Source: Nomia melanderi (taxonomy: Eukaryota > Arthropoda > Insecta > Hymenoptera > Halictidae). From it: 64,000 nucleotides of DNA. Below the pieces are notes generated by a model that saw only the letters and a list, made by a program, of their open reading frames with translations, searched no databases and was not told the origin of the DNA. The stretch is from positions 930,001 to 994,000 of the forward strand of contig NC_135000.1 of assembly GCF_051020985.1 (NCBI RefSeq). Direction: 5' to 3'. Shown piece after piece: positions 12,101 through 24,026 of the stretch. Position numbers and translations under genes: made by a program. How positions within the stretch are numbered: the stretch's first letter is position 1; each line of letters starts with the position of its first letter.

Positions 12101-15100
12101 CTGTATAGAAGAATTTTGGAAAAAATTATTTAAAACATGAACAAGAAAATGCCAACTAATTTACTATATATTTTCTACAATTAGGTTCTGTAATTAACAA
12201 ACAACTTTTTGATATTTTTTTATAATTTGTGAAGTAAAGCGTTTTTAAAAAAAAAATGTTTAATTTTTACCTAACACTGCACCAAGCCAAAGAAAGAAGA
12301 ATTATAGTAACATGATTACCGATAGTTAGCTTCATATCTTCGACGTTAAAGGGTATCTAAAATATTGTTTGTTTACGTTATAAATGTGAAAACACTTAAT
12401 GACGATATATCTGAGATTACGAAGTTTTATAAAAGAAGTATCTACCTTTTGTACCTCTAGTGTTCGTGGTTTCTTTTCTACAATAAACTATTGCATATTC
12501 TGTTGTGTATGCAACTGTGTTAGGTATATCTTTATCAGAGTGAACTTGGAAATGTAATGAGTGTGATTACTTATCAATACTTACATAAGATAATATTCAT
12601 TTATCTTCCTAGGGTGTTTGGCATATACCAAATCGAGAAGTTGATAGACCTGGAAGTTTTGCATTTCACATGTCAAGATGTGTAACATTACTAATGCAAG
12701 TACTTAAAGAAACAAATGATGGTCGAATGTTGATGCAATTGAGTGTACAATTGGGAAAAATACCAGAATCAGACAAGTATATATTTAAATTAAACATACA
12801 TTATATATTTTTTGAATTGTTTAATTTAAAACAACTAATAAAATCACGAAATTTCTATGTTATTTTTTCAGAAAATATTTACGCGATTCAGAAAGGGAGC
12901 AATTATCTAGACAAGCATTAACTCTCTGCTTGCAGTCTCTTAGGACAAAGGTGCAGTTGATGGGATCTGGCTCTCCTGATCCTGTATCTAACAAGAATCC
13001 GGATACTAGAACTCAAGTACTTCTTGATACGTATTGGGTATATCAAAGAGCTTTAAAAATCTTTCAGACTAAGGAGCAAATTATACAAACACTTTCTGCC
13101 TTGTTAGTAGACACGTATAAAACATACATGGGGAATAAAGTAAGTTTATATTCACCAAACACATTTAGGGTATGTTAGAATGTGAATTTCATGTGACTGT
13201 TTTAATTATTTATTAACAGAATTTGGAGGGAAATGTTTTAGAAATTGCTACAAAATTTTGTAATGAGTATAATTATAATCGCAAAGTTTTAAATAAGTTA
13301 CTCTCCAATCTCGATAAACCTACCTCGGACACTCAAGTTCAGCCTCAAGCTACATCTCCGACTCCTGTAAGTTCTATAGTCTTCTTTCTTTACATTGTAC
13401 ATTCGTTGATCGATGTAAATAAATATTATAATAAAAATTCTCCATTGATAGGTGGTTACATCTCAGTCCCAGATTAGTTCGGCATCACCGCAGTCATCCC
13501 AAAGTCGGAAACCATACAGAAATTTGACAGCGACAGGCCGACCAAGAGGGCGACCACCAAATGTTAACAAGTATTTCCAGGCCATGCAACAAAGTGGCAA
13601 TGCCATGAACCAATTTAACGCGAAAACTAATTTTACTAATTACATGGGCGCATCGGGAGGAAATCGTTCTTTGATGAATCCATACTTTATGCATCCATTG
13701 ATCGATCAAAATATATTATCCGCTCTACTAACTAGTGGTTTAAGCGGTAGTATGATGGATCCCCTAGCAACGATCAATTATTTCAATCAAATGGGAAATT
13801 ATCAAGACATTCTTAGACAATATCAAAATAATCTCTCATCGTTGTCCAACTTGACAAGTGGTTTAAATAGTACAATCGCCAGTGCATCCACTATGAACAA
13901 TGTACCCCCGATGAGCACAGTCGCGTCTAGTATGAACACTCCAGCAAGCATGAATAATTTAACTAATAATTTGACAGTGCAACAGTTGTTAAGTCTAAGT
14001 AGTAATCCAACCCCCACAACGGCACGTTCTACGCCCTTGCATCAGCAAACAACTACAACTAAGACAATTACTACAACCACGTCTATCGCCAAAGATAGAC
14101 CTAGTATATCGATAACACCAGTGAACACGGTACCGCCTAAATGCAAATCATCTAAACAAAGTACACAAAACGATTCGTTATTGTCAGTTCAACTCCCGAA
14201 GTCTTTGCAACTGTCGCAACCTTCGAAGCAAGTATTACAACCACCACCTACCACGCAAGTTTCTCTTTTGAAACCATCGGTTGTTCAACAAGTTAAAACC
14301 AGCCCACCGAAACAAATGAGTGCCCCGCAAATTCGAGTCTCAAAGTCTCTGACTGAACCTCAGCCAGCTCATAATCCCTCTTTGTCGCATTCTCCGTTGA
14401 AAAGCAATGCTACAACTAGTTCGACTACAGTGCCTCAGGTTGCGCACTCGACGATGGGTCCATCAATAAATTTGAAGCAGTCGTTGTCGATTAATGTCGC
14501 CCCTTCTCATTCAGGGACATCGCTGCAACACAAATTACTGTCGAAAAAGAACTCGCAGCGGCCATATTCACAAACAAACGTGCACAATCCAATTAGGAAG
14601 ACGAAACCATCCAAAGCGATGCCTTCACTGCCCACGACTTTCTCGAACTTGTTGAATGCGATGCCTGGAAATTCATCCATGACACAACCACCTTACATAC
14701 CTTCTGAACTTAGCGGAATATACGGGAATCCGATAAATCCTCAAAGTGGACTGAAGGCTCCGAGTACAAAATACTCGAATTACAAAAAACCATCTGCCAA
14801 AGCGAAAACACCGACTACCATGGAAGTGTCCACCCCTTTGCCTAATTTATTTTCTCAAAGTGGAGAAGCTTTATCGATGCTTACGCAATTGAAACAACAC
14901 TCGCATTTAGAGATTATACCTCAACAAAAAGCACAAATGAAACCAACAATAGAGTATTCGAAAAACCTGTCCTCTGGTGTAAGCATAGTCCCGCAAAAAT
15001 TATCCGACCCTTTAAGACCGTCTAACACAGATTGCATGACCATATACGACTTACCTAGAGGAAAATCAAGTAATCTTTCGAATAAGAAAGGGGAAAAGTC

Positions 15101-15140
15101 TGTTAACGATAGCGTTGAGATTATTACTTTAGACGATTGA
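3173..15140 (+). CDS. cabin1: Cabin1-like TPR protein (HIRA complex / calcineurin-binding)
   Basis: Fourteen exons: 3173..3256, 3647..5208, 5295..5462, 5523..5711, 5785..5928, 6021..6201, 6289..6413, 6493..7755, 8058..8433, 8866..10290, 12613..12776, 12872..13139, 13220..13366, 13452..15140. All phases match and the total is 7785 nt (2594 aa). Cabin1 is a nuclear scaffold of the HIRA/UBN1 histone H3.3 chaperone complex and, in vertebrates, binds calcineurin. The N-terminus (MIKISALNEESSEESEEEDV) and TPR region match vertebrate CABIN1 almost block by block, for example WYRIGILAIK and NHWPCLDNMITALY. The conserved GVWHIPNREVDRPGSF block lies in exon 11. Acidic, Ser/Thr-rich linkers separate the helical parts. 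The last exon has an AT-hook-like GRPRGRPP, a PSISIT calcineurin-docking match and a terminal VEIITLDD. It is slightly longer than the human protein, mostly from low-complexity linkers. One intron hosts a nested gene. Confidence 0.93.
7776..8040. mobile_element. Mariner-like terminal fragment in Cabin1 intron
   Basis: The intron between Cabin1 exons 8 and 9 contains the start of a mariner-like terminal repeat, TTGGGTTGGTGCAAAAAG, followed by sequence resembling a mariner 5' untranslated part. I see no matching right end or transposase frame, so this is a decayed fragment. Its right limit is approximate. Confidence 0.55.
10336..10829 (+). mobile_element. Deleted mariner element with transposase scrap
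   Basis: Terminal inverted repeats begin TTAGGTTGTTTAATATGAAA on the left and TTAGGTCGTGTAATATGAAA on the right (read inward). TA duplications flank the element at 10334-10335 and 10830-10831. Near 10600-10660 a short stretch reads NEKTVQR, stop, FAKF in one frame, the DNA-binding helix region of mariner transposases. The 494-bp copy has lost most of the transposase and cannot be autonomous. It sits in the large Cabin1 intron upstream of the nested nucleoside hydrolase. Confidence 0.85.
10868..12335 (-). CDS. Secreted inosine-uridine-type nucleoside hydrolase, nested in Cabin1 intron
   Basis: Five exons on the minus strand: 12271..12335, 11851..12100, 11606..11777, 11275..11528 and 10868..11179. 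Phases agree, giving 350 aa. The family hydrolyses the N-glycosidic bond of nucleosides using a calcium ion held by an N-terminal aspartate cluster. That cluster is plain at about residues 48-58: VIIDTDAGADDAVAILL. The later block GEITLLSIGPLTNVAIA is also typical. An N-terminal hydrophobic segment (MKLTIGNHVTIILLSLAWCS) looks like a signal peptide, so a secreted or luminal enzyme is inferred, as for some insect salivary or venom members. Exon 2 was started after a pyrimidine-rich acceptor (CTTCTATACAG), because the nearer AG would put a stop in frame. The whole gene lies in the intron between Cabin1 exons 10 and 11, on the opposite strand. Confidence 0.92.
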
Positions 15141-16066
15141 GTCTGTAAATTTTGTTGGTACGAAAGCAGCCATGTCACTTTTTTTTTATCCTTTTTGGGG
15201 GGTTTGAAGAAAGACAAGGGATTGTATTTAATTAATGAGTCATTGATAGGAAATTCGTATTAAAATTGTCATCAGTTCATAATTTAATTTAAAATGTATT
15301 ATAGATAAGTTATATAACAAATAGTACTCAAATTTTGGTCTAACAATCTTTGTTTCTGGTCGGGTTCATATCGATTCAAGATGACTGAAACAGATTGCTA
15401 GCCTTCTCACTTTCGTGCCTAATAATATCATTCTGTACAGGCTTCCTAATTGTCACGTATGAGAATAGATAATGATGATGGTAATAATAATATTAACAAT
15501 AAATGTATTCTAAATTATGGAAGGTAATTTATAAACGGAAGAAACCGTAAAAATGTACTTTTTCAAACTTCGGTACCTACGTCAATGGTCGAATATCATA
15601 TTTAATGGTATCCTGATAATATTCGAAAGAACATTAGCATACACGTGACGAATATTGTTTCACATTTTCAAAGAGAAATGCTTTTACATATTAATGAAAC
15701 GATGCATTATTTTTCTACTATTTACATTTAGCAACTGATGAATTTTTTTTTTGTATGTAAACAGAGAAAGGTAGACAAATGTAATATTAGATATTAGCGA
15801 GACTTGTACATTTTCTAATGCGTAATTTATAAGAGTATCTTTCGCAGTAAACAAAATACACGATATCGTTTATTCCTGTTAAATAAGAAAGTCGTGTAAT
15901 CATTTTTTTTGGAACATGTGAAATTTATTTCTTTATAAGAATTATTACAAACTACGAAATTTTATATCTGTAATTTACTATATTATTCGTTGTTCTAACG
16001 ATTTAGTACTAAAGAAGTATATTTTAATATATTTGTACAAATATGAAGTATTTATACTTATCACAT
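15141..16066. other. Facing 3' untranslated regions of Cabin1 and regucalcin
   Basis: AT-rich, no coding frame. Cabin1 (+) and the regucalcin gene (-) converge here, so this should hold both 3' UTRs and their polyadenylation signals. No repeat recognised. Confidence 0.6.
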
Positions 16067-17378
16067 CTATGTTGATTTATGTGGCAGTTTAAATGAATTC
16101 GCAGGTAAACCACGTACGCCTAAACCTTTTACAGCGAATAAGTAACCGGCGTAAGGTTGCTCTTTTAACTGATCTTCGCTCAGTCCCGTGCGCGACGATG
16201 TTACATATAATACGTCGAGATCAGTACCACCAAATGCAACGCTGGTTATAAGTTGGGCACCAGGGATTTTGACAAAACGCAATAATTCACCCGTTTCCGG
16301 TTTTATATGCAGTATCTATATATTAATTATTTTTTATTTTCAGAAAGTAACTAACTTGAATTATATATATTGTATGATGAGTTCTAATAGGCATTACGAG
16401 TTATTGTATAGATTGTTATAATACTTACGCCACCTCCGCCATATACAGCGACCCAAAGATTTCCACATGCGTCTACAGTCATACCATCTGGAAATCCATT
16501 GATATTGTTTTTCCGAAGATCGAAAATAGTCCTTTTGTTAGCTATGTAAAGAAATTAATTAAATATGTAAGTTTATTTAATGCAAAAAGGTATTATAAGC
16601 ATGTAAGGTATATTGTAAATTTCTTACATATAGCTGCCGTTTGAGAGTCGTAATTGTATGCAACTACCTGATAGCTCAGTGAATCAATGTAATAAAGTGT
16701 GTCTTCGTTAAGATTCCAACCCACTCCATTACTTATACTTACAGGGGTCACTTGTTTTTTTAACACAAGATTAGAACCAATACTGTAAAATGACCCTTTA
16801 CCAGGTTCGATTACTCCATCTATTTCTAGAGCCATTGTCCCTAATAAAATTGTTTTATTATGCAATAATAGAATTTACAGTAATATATTTACTTATTAAA
16901 TAATCAACATGCTCAACGAACCACCCCACAATGTTCCAGAAGAATCTACTTTTGCATCGTTCCATCTGGTTTTTGTAGGATCACTGTCAGCTGTGCTTAA
17001 TGTTTCAGTTGTACCCTTTGAAAGATTCGTTTCTCCATCCCATGTAACTAATGCAACATCTGTACCAATTCCAGCTACGAATTTGTCACGAGCACCATCA
17101 ACGGGAATAACAAATCCAACAGGTCCATTTTCTAGTAATTATGGTAATCATAAAATCTATATCGTATATTTGTAAAGTATATTATAAAAAATGAAGTAGT
17201 GTGTATTAGGATGTTTACCTGTAGAAACAGATGTAAGAGTTGAGGTTAATGGATCGTATCTATATATTTTTTGACCAAGTATATCAACGAAGTAGAGCTT
17301 TTTAGAAAGTTGATCCCAATGTGGGCCTTCTCCAAGGGTGTAAGGTCCTACTAGTGGTTCAATAGACAACTCTGACAT
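16067..17378 (-). CDS. Regucalcin/SMP-30-like protein, cytosolic copy
   Basis: Five exons: 17219..17378, 16922..17131, 16628..16840, 16429..16541 and 16067..16315, totalling 314 aa. The family comprises six-bladed beta-propellers binding a divalent metal, with gluconolactonase activity in vertebrate regucalcin. The metal ligands known for the family are present: Glu17 in GEGPHWD, Asn in SNGVGWN and Asp in PDGMTVD; the substrate-side Asn in WNDAKVD is also there. The C-terminal block GYLFAVKGLGVRGLPANSF is characteristic. No signal peptide, so cytosolic. The donor after exon 2 is GTTCGT, weaker than the GTAGGT used at the same place in the neighbouring paralog, but the GG/T codon split is identical. 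It lies head-to-tail with the secreted copy upstream. Confidence 0.93.
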
Positions 17379-18228
17379 TTTCCTAATACATAATAATAAT
17401 AAATATTAATACGGATAAGAAAAGTATCTAGTAATATAGTTACATTAATTTGACATGACTAGTAACTAAAATTATACGTTATTTATATTCAAAACTGTAG
17501 ATACAGGAAATGTAATTTAAAAATTTTTTTTAATTTGCATTTAAATTGGTAGTTAAATTACGTTTAATATAGTAATAGTCATGCACTTTTATACCTCTAT
17601 TTGAATATCCACTTGCAGCACAAGAAGTAAGCTTACGTTATTTTTTAACACGGTAATAATGTAAAAATTCGAATGCTGATATAGTAGAGTTCCAGATCTT
17701 TCTCTCTGTGTATATATAGTATATACATATACATGTGTATTGTGCGCCACACGTAGTATCCATTAGATAAAAAAAATATGTACTTACACACCTAATCTTT
17801 CAATTATATCCAATAGGAATACATGTAACCTGTTACGTCACTGAAAGGTTATCATAAAGTAGAATTTATATATGATAACATATGAAACACCCATATTACA
17901 TACTACTATCCATTCTCTCGTTAATTAAAATTCGTTCTTTCTTTAAATATTATTTTTGTAGATAATATATAGAATAAGAAATAGATAAAAGAATTAATTT
18001 CTTTTTTTCTTTTACTGCATGTTTATATAAATTTCATATTACGTCCCATTCATTAACTCTTGTTTGCCATTAATTTTGTTATTATATAAATAGTAAAATA
18101 TAAATTACTTAATGCCATAAAGGTGTTTTGAGGAATAACGTAGAAAATTAGTTGCATTTAATTTTGCATCAGTATTTAATATTTATAAATATCAAGATAC
18201 ATTTTTATCATTTATTTGTCGCAAAATA
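17379..18228. other. Spacer between the two regucalcin genes
   Basis: About 850 bp of AT-rich DNA containing the 5' flank of the downstream (cytosolic) copy and the 3' flank of the upstream (secreted) copy. No open frame, transposon end or structured element that I can support. Confidence 0.5.
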
Positions 18229-20944
18229 TTACAATTTAAACGAATTTGCTATCACACCACGTACACCTAAACCATTTACAGCGAACACGTAACCAGCGTA
18301 CGGTTGCTTTTGCAAGTCTTCAGCGGTCAAATCGCGGCTAGATGTTGTTACAAATAGAGTTTCCAAACGGGAACCTCCAAATGCGCAACTGGTTATTTTC
18401 TCTACAGGCATCTTCAACAAATGCAATAAACTACCAGTGCGTGGATCAACATGGGCCACCTGTTGGTTAAATATCTTGTTATTCCGTAAGTTTCATTAAC
18501 AATGTATCGTTCGAACATAAATACTCACAGCACCACCGCCATATAAAGCTATCCAAAGGTTTCCATTTCTGTCTATGGTCATACCATCTGGTAATCCCGT
18601 AACGTTATTTTTTTCAAGATCGAATACGATTCTTTTGTTACCTATAAATCGACAATGCGATTTTAATGGAATTTCATATTTTATAATTTATGCACTGAAG
18701 AATAATATCGTACTTATAGTTCCCTGGACTTTCTCGAAATCAAACGCGGCTATTTTACGCGTAGGTGTATCTATATAATAAAGTGTATTATCCTCCTGAT
18801 TCCAAGCTAATCCATTACTGTTCGTAACAGGGGACAGTTCCACTTGTGGTTTCAAGTCGGAGCCGATACGATAGAAATTTGCTTGATCTGGTACAACAAC
18901 GTCGTTCACTTCGGGTCCAATTGTGCCTATAAATGGCGTAGAGTAAAGAAAATATGCTTTAATGTGATTAACTAAATCAGTACTTAATCATTACTTAATC
19001 GTTACTCAATTATTACTTGATTATTACTTGATTATTACTTGATTATTACCTAATTATTGCTTAATTACTATTTAATTACTGCATAATTATTACTTGTTAA
19101 TTTATAATTATTTTCAACCTACCACCCCAGAATCTACCCGAAGAATCCACCTTTCCGTCGTTCCATCTGGTACCATTTCGGTCCTTATCGACAACAGCTA
19201 AAGTTTCAGGACTGGATTTTGTAACATTTCTGTCAGGATTCCACGATATCAGAACGAAATCGGTAGCAGTGCCAGCCACAAATTTATGTGGTTCTCCTTG
19301 AACAGGAACCGCCACTCCAACAGGACCATTTGCTAATAATTCATATCAATTCACATTTAATTAATAATATGTCAAATACTTACTTGTATAATAGCTTGAT
19401 TCATCATTTTCTCATTGTTTTTTTTTTCATTAAATTAGAATTTTAATTAAACAATTAACTTACATATGTAAATGCAGGAAAGATCTTTGGTTACAAGATC
19501 AAATCTACAAATTTTCTGTGCCTCTATGTCAACGAAAAAGAGTTTGTGCGTATAGTGGTCCCAGTGTGGACCTTCGCTGTGATCAAATCGACCAACTATT
19601 GGCTTGATAGTTACTCTCTTGTGGTGTTTTCTTTCCTCTGAACTAGATTCTTCACTGCGAGCATGAAAAAGGATAGGAATGCGAACTATTTCAAACGAAT
19701 CCTAGATCCGGTCGTTGCACGTTTTGCTCGATGAATTCGATTAGAAAACAGTATTCTAATTCAAATATTTTAACATTTTTATCAAAATCAACGAATTTAT
19801 ATTATTAACGTTTTTTATATTCACTAGCAAATAATTTAATAGACAATTATTGTAAACTTTCGTGTATTCAAGACGAATTTGAAATTGTTTTCCTCTATCA
19901 TTCTTAATTTTTGTGAAATTCGGAAAGGAAGAGTTAACTTTGCGACTTTATAAGTCAGTTCTGCGTTGATTACAAATTATATACAATTTTCTAGTAGAAC
20001 ATGATTCTAAAAACTACGTATAAATTGTGTATAAACATGTTTGAACAATTTCTTAAATAAATGAGATATTTTCTACGGTTAAATATCGATCGGATATTTT
20101 TGTTTATTTTAAAAATTAAAGGAACGAGACAGAAGTTTTGTATTATTATACAAAATATTGTTCATACAAAACCATAAAAAAATCTGCAACACGAATATTA
20201 CATTCAATTGAACAAATAAAATACTCCCATAATACATAATGTATCGCCAGTGGTTCTCAACGTCGAACATTCTCAACAAAGATCACTTTTGCAACAAAAC
20301 CATTTTAGCGAAATTCTCTTCTTTCAATCAGAACCAAAATCTGTATTGTAGACATTTTTTATGGTCCCCACACAAACAAGGGGTGCTCTGTCCTTTATTG
20401 AAATAAAATTCTGCCTCGGACAATCTTTAAAGTAAACTAAAAAATATCCAAAGTAATTTTCTCGTGGTGTCATCATCAGTTAAAAATTGTTTCGTAATAT
20501 TTGAATGTTTACACCGTCCTATAAGTACATATTTTATCTAAAAGAGCCTACACAACAATTTTCTATAAAAAGACATTCGTACAGATTCCACAGTTAATAT
20601 ACAAAAATGTTCAATTTAAAAATTCAATTTTTCCAAATTAAATTCAATAGAATAAAATAACAAATTGAGGGTTACACATTTGAGTGGTTTCGTTTTCGAG
20701 TTTTTATTACATAAAAAACCGTATCGAATAATGTTATTAACAACAGTGAATAAGTCATTTTCGATGTTTTATAATAAACTACAAGATTCTGTACGATATT
20801 AATTCGCTGATAGGGTTCAGTGGACACGGTGCAGGCTCGTCGATTTCTCGTTGCAACGCGAGATCCTTTCACTTACCTGGAATGATGTGCAAAGACAATG
20901 GCTATTAATCCAAGGAGGAGAACATTGCAAGCGATGAGTCGCAT
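18229..20944 (-). CDS. Regucalcin/SMP-30-like protein, secreted copy
   Basis: Six exons: 20877..20944, 19464..19654, 19123..19332, 18714..18926, 18529..18641 and 18229..18459, totalling 341 aa. The first exon encodes a clear signal peptide, MRLIACNVLLLGLIAIVFA, followed by a short Ser/Glu/His-rich linker, so this paralog should enter the secretory pathway. The propeller keeps the same metal ligands as its neighbour: Glu in SEGPHWD, Asn in NSNGLAWN and Asp in PDGMTID. The three middle exons have exactly the same lengths (210, 213 and 113 nt) and phases as the cytosolic copy, showing tandem duplication. Intron 1 is about 1.2 kb. It ends ANSFKL, shorter than the sister protein by about five residues. 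Confidence 0.93.
18980..19097. repeat. Intronic 12-bp minisatellite
   Basis: Degenerate tandem units of the type TTATTACTTGAT repeat about nine times in the intron between secreted-regucalcin exons 3 and 4. The unit drifts towards TTATTGCTTAAT at the right end. Confidence 0.75.
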
Positions 20945-22736
20945 TATGTTGTTAATTAATCGGTTAAAATGACCGCGACAGAGATACACGCTCAAAGGCG
21001 TGAAGTTCCAAAAAACGATGGTACTTAAACAGGCGACAAGGTCTAAAGAAACTTCACAAATGAAAACTCAACGACAGTTTGCACCTTATATACTATCGGA
21101 CTCCTCTGAAAGTTTCGTCGGTCTCGTTTCCCTCACTCAATTTCTCGCTGATAAATTGTCAGTATTTTTCAAAAGAAAAAAGCTATTACAGTAATCCTCA
21201 GTTAAATTTTAAAGGAATTTTCACGGTTAAATTTGAACGAACCATCCCCACTCTTCCCCACTACTCACTGTTTCGAGCTCAGTGTAACGTGATCGCGGTA
21301 GCAGAGACAGAACATGAATATAACAAGCGAGAGGGAACAGACACGCTTCAATAAGGTGCCGCGAACATAACCGGTAATCGTGCAGTGGTAAAAATTTCGG
21401 TTTCAGTCGTTTCAGTCTTACCTTTTCAAATGTTGTACCAATGGATCGTTGAGATTCTCCTGATTAAAATGAGTCCAAACATGACGCTAGTTTCATCGAT
21501 TTTGGGGAAACGAACCTTTAATTTCGTTAATTACATTAAGTCGGTAAAACTAGTCCGATTTACGTCGTGTTTCGACTCATTTTAATCATAACGATCTCAG
21601 AAATTCACTGGCACTATATTTAAGAAGGTAGAGTTAAAATTGCTGCAATTGAAATTTCCTTTATTGTATGTTTATATTTCTATACTTATACCTAAATTGT
21701 CTTATAATTTTCTTTATACTTAAATTGACCCATTCCTAAATTCTTCTTCCCCAGTTATTAAAAAGATAACAGATGCTTCTCTGCGAAATTGCTAAAGAAA
21801 TTGATTTCTTAATACGCAAATCGAATCATAAGTCAATTGAAATGTTAATAGCTGCTTTCTTAGAGTTCCTATATAAAAATTTGAAAATAACAATTTGATT
21901 GCTCGGTAGTTCTAGTGTTGAGTCCAGCGACGATCTTAACCTTCCAGTGTTGATCTTAACCTTCCATGCTCGGCGGGCTGCGTCTATCCCCCTTCCACTC
22001 ACTATATCAATCTGACTTCATAACGGCTTGTTTAAACAAAGGTCCTGCACCTTTTTAGGGTAAGATAACTAGATTAGCAAAATTATCCCTATACGTTCTT
22101 CAACTCTGTTAATAAATCGTATGACACGATGTTCGAGTATTTAAATCATTGTCACTTCTAACTGCAAGAGTGCAGGTGTTTTTTTCTCATTTAAATAAGC
22201 ATGTTGGGTTATCAGGAAATATGTCAGAATAAGTATAGAACTTTGTTTGAAACTTATTCTATACGTAGTGTGTTTCAAGGTAAAATTCGACGAAAGGTAT
22301 AATTCTTAAAATGTAGAATTGTAAATTTTAAATTTCCGTAAATTTCACATACATTGTATTACGTACGCTTATGCAATACATATATCATAATGCAAATGTT
22401 ATTCTTCGTGACTCGTTAAGTGCTCTTGTCGATACAACTGGCACTATATTTTTTAGACATCACTGCAGCCAACGAAAGTACACAACTGATAAGAATGTTC
22501 CGAATGTCTTCTAATTCTGGTTTGCAACGGGTCACATTCATACATCATTTCGGGAAATTTACATGAAAAACACAAACCTGTCTCTCATGCGACAGTGTTT
22601 CGCAATTATATTATACGAACCAGAAGAAAATGTACATAAATTGACAGTTTTACTTGAACTATCAGTGTAGATAAGTTTGTAATCCTTTGAACTCTGAACT
22701 GATATAGGTGAGTAAAAATTGCTTTTTAAACAGATA
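20945..22736. other. 5' flank of secreted regucalcin and intergenic DNA
   Basis: Upstream of the signal-peptide regucalcin, 20945-21400 is less AT-rich and probably contains its promoter. The remainder has no credible coding frame. Around 21720-21921 is a decayed TTAA-type element of which only the right terminal repeat, GGTAGTTCTAGTGTTGA, is clear. A short near-repeat, with two adjacent GATCTTAACCTTCCA copies, lies at 21930-21970. Confidence 0.5.
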
Positions 22737-22900
22737 TTAACGCTTAGCCAACCGAATAGGAATTTTATCTAATTTTCTTTGTTATTTAGTAAGCTTGCAA
22801 CTGGGGATACTTGTAATTCATTAAATTGAAAGAATTCAATTAAAGTTAATGAAAAACGTTGTAGTTGCAGTTTCTTTTTGAGCGGTTGTCTAAACGTTAA
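22737..22900. mobile_element. TTAA-bounded MITE (TTAACGCTTAGCC family)
   Basis: Begins TTAACGCTTAGCCAACCGAA and ends GCGGTTGTCTAAACGTTAA, imperfect inverted ends including the TTAA. The same family recurs at 28292..28537 and at 53805..55066 in this window. No coding capacity. Confidence 0.75.
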
Positions 22901-23127
22901 TCAATGTTTATTCCGCGATTAATGTAGAATGTTTCATGACGACATCTACGGTAAAACACTCAATCGACCAGTGAATTAATACAGATTTAAGGGCACAGAT
23001 AATAAACCCAAAAGCTAATTATAAGATTAACAATGGACGTTTCGTGTTACGGAAAGTTTTTTAGGCCCCGGAATTCCTTGAGACCTGTGTATTTACTAAT
23101 GATTCACGAATTTAGGATTTAGAATGT

Positions 23128-23200
23128 TTAACACTAGGTTTACGGAACGCATCAATTTGACGCAGATTGAATTTTATGGGCATTATTTGATAACACTGTG
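23128..23200. mobile_element. Left-end fragment of TTAACACTAGGTTTACGG element
   Basis: TTAACACTAGGTTTACGGAA followed by an ACGC-TTGACGC stretch matches the inner element at 56321..56543. No right end follows, so this is a broken copy with approximate right limit. Confidence 0.6.
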
Positions 23201-23372
23201 GAACACGAATTTTGTTTTGTAATAGCCACTAGGTGGTCCTCATAGAGTTCCTTGCCTTAAATACGAATCCGAAAACCAAATTGTTGGTCGCGGAATTGGA
23301 ATCAGGCTCAATCAGCCGAGGCCGAAGCCTTACCAACGTTGCCTCTTGGGGATGATGAGTCCCGTGGAGGTA

Positions 23373-23600
23373 CAGTGCGTTACTGATGTGAGCCAAGCCG
23401 ACCATTGGCTCAAAAGTGAAGAGGGGTAAGGGGACTCGGCCGCACGCTCCACCTCAGTTCACGGCTCGGCCAGTAACAAAGACGTGCCAAAACTAATTCC
23501 GCCATTACTATCGGGCCGAGCGCCATGAGTTCGACGTCTCCCCTTGCCCCTTTTCACTTCTGAACCACTGGCCAACTGGGTTCATGTCAGTAACGCACTG
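23373..23600. mobile_element. 228-bp MITE with TA target duplication
   Basis: Long terminal inverted repeats start CAGTGCGTTACTGA on both sides and are flanked by TA (23371-23372 and 23601-23602). The interior is GC-richer than its surroundings and nearly palindromic, containing GTGAAGAGGGG and its complement. Related copies lie at about 23800-23985, 26885-26990, 27612-27801 and 48127-48291. The TA duplication suggests the Tc1/mariner superfamily; this is inferred. Confidence 0.85.
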
Positions 23601-23799
23601 TAAGTATGAATGTCTTTGTTGGGTTTTTAGTGGAATGACGTTTAAGTTAGGTCGATGATAAAATGTACCTATGTTTCGCAACGAACAGGAACACCACTGT
23701 TTTTAGCTGCAACTTCTACGATTTGTCCTGGACATTCGGAAAATTGTTGTATCAGGTTCTAAGATAAATTAAACATGTAATGTATTTATACAAATAAAG

Positions 23800-23985
23800 T
23801 GCGTTACTGATGTGGAGCCAAGCCGGCCAGTGGCGTAAAAATGAAGAGGGGCAAGGAGATTCGGCCACACCCTCCACCTCAGTTCACGGCTCGGCCAGTA
23901 ACAAAGACGTGCCAAAACTAATTCCACCATTACTATCTGGCCGAGCGCCGCGAGTGGACATCTTCCCTTGCCCCTCTTCACTTTC
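23800..23985. mobile_element. Truncated copy of the CAGTGCGTTACTGA MITE
   Basis: Left end GTGCGTTACTGATGTGGAGC and interior match the complete copy at 23373..23600. At the right it breaks off into the left end of a TTAACCC element (TCAACCCTTTGCATTCGG). Another element has replaced or invaded its right end. Confidence 0.7.
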
Positions 23986-24026
23986 AACCCTTTGCATTCG
24001 GAAAGATACTCTCAGTCACCGCTTGA

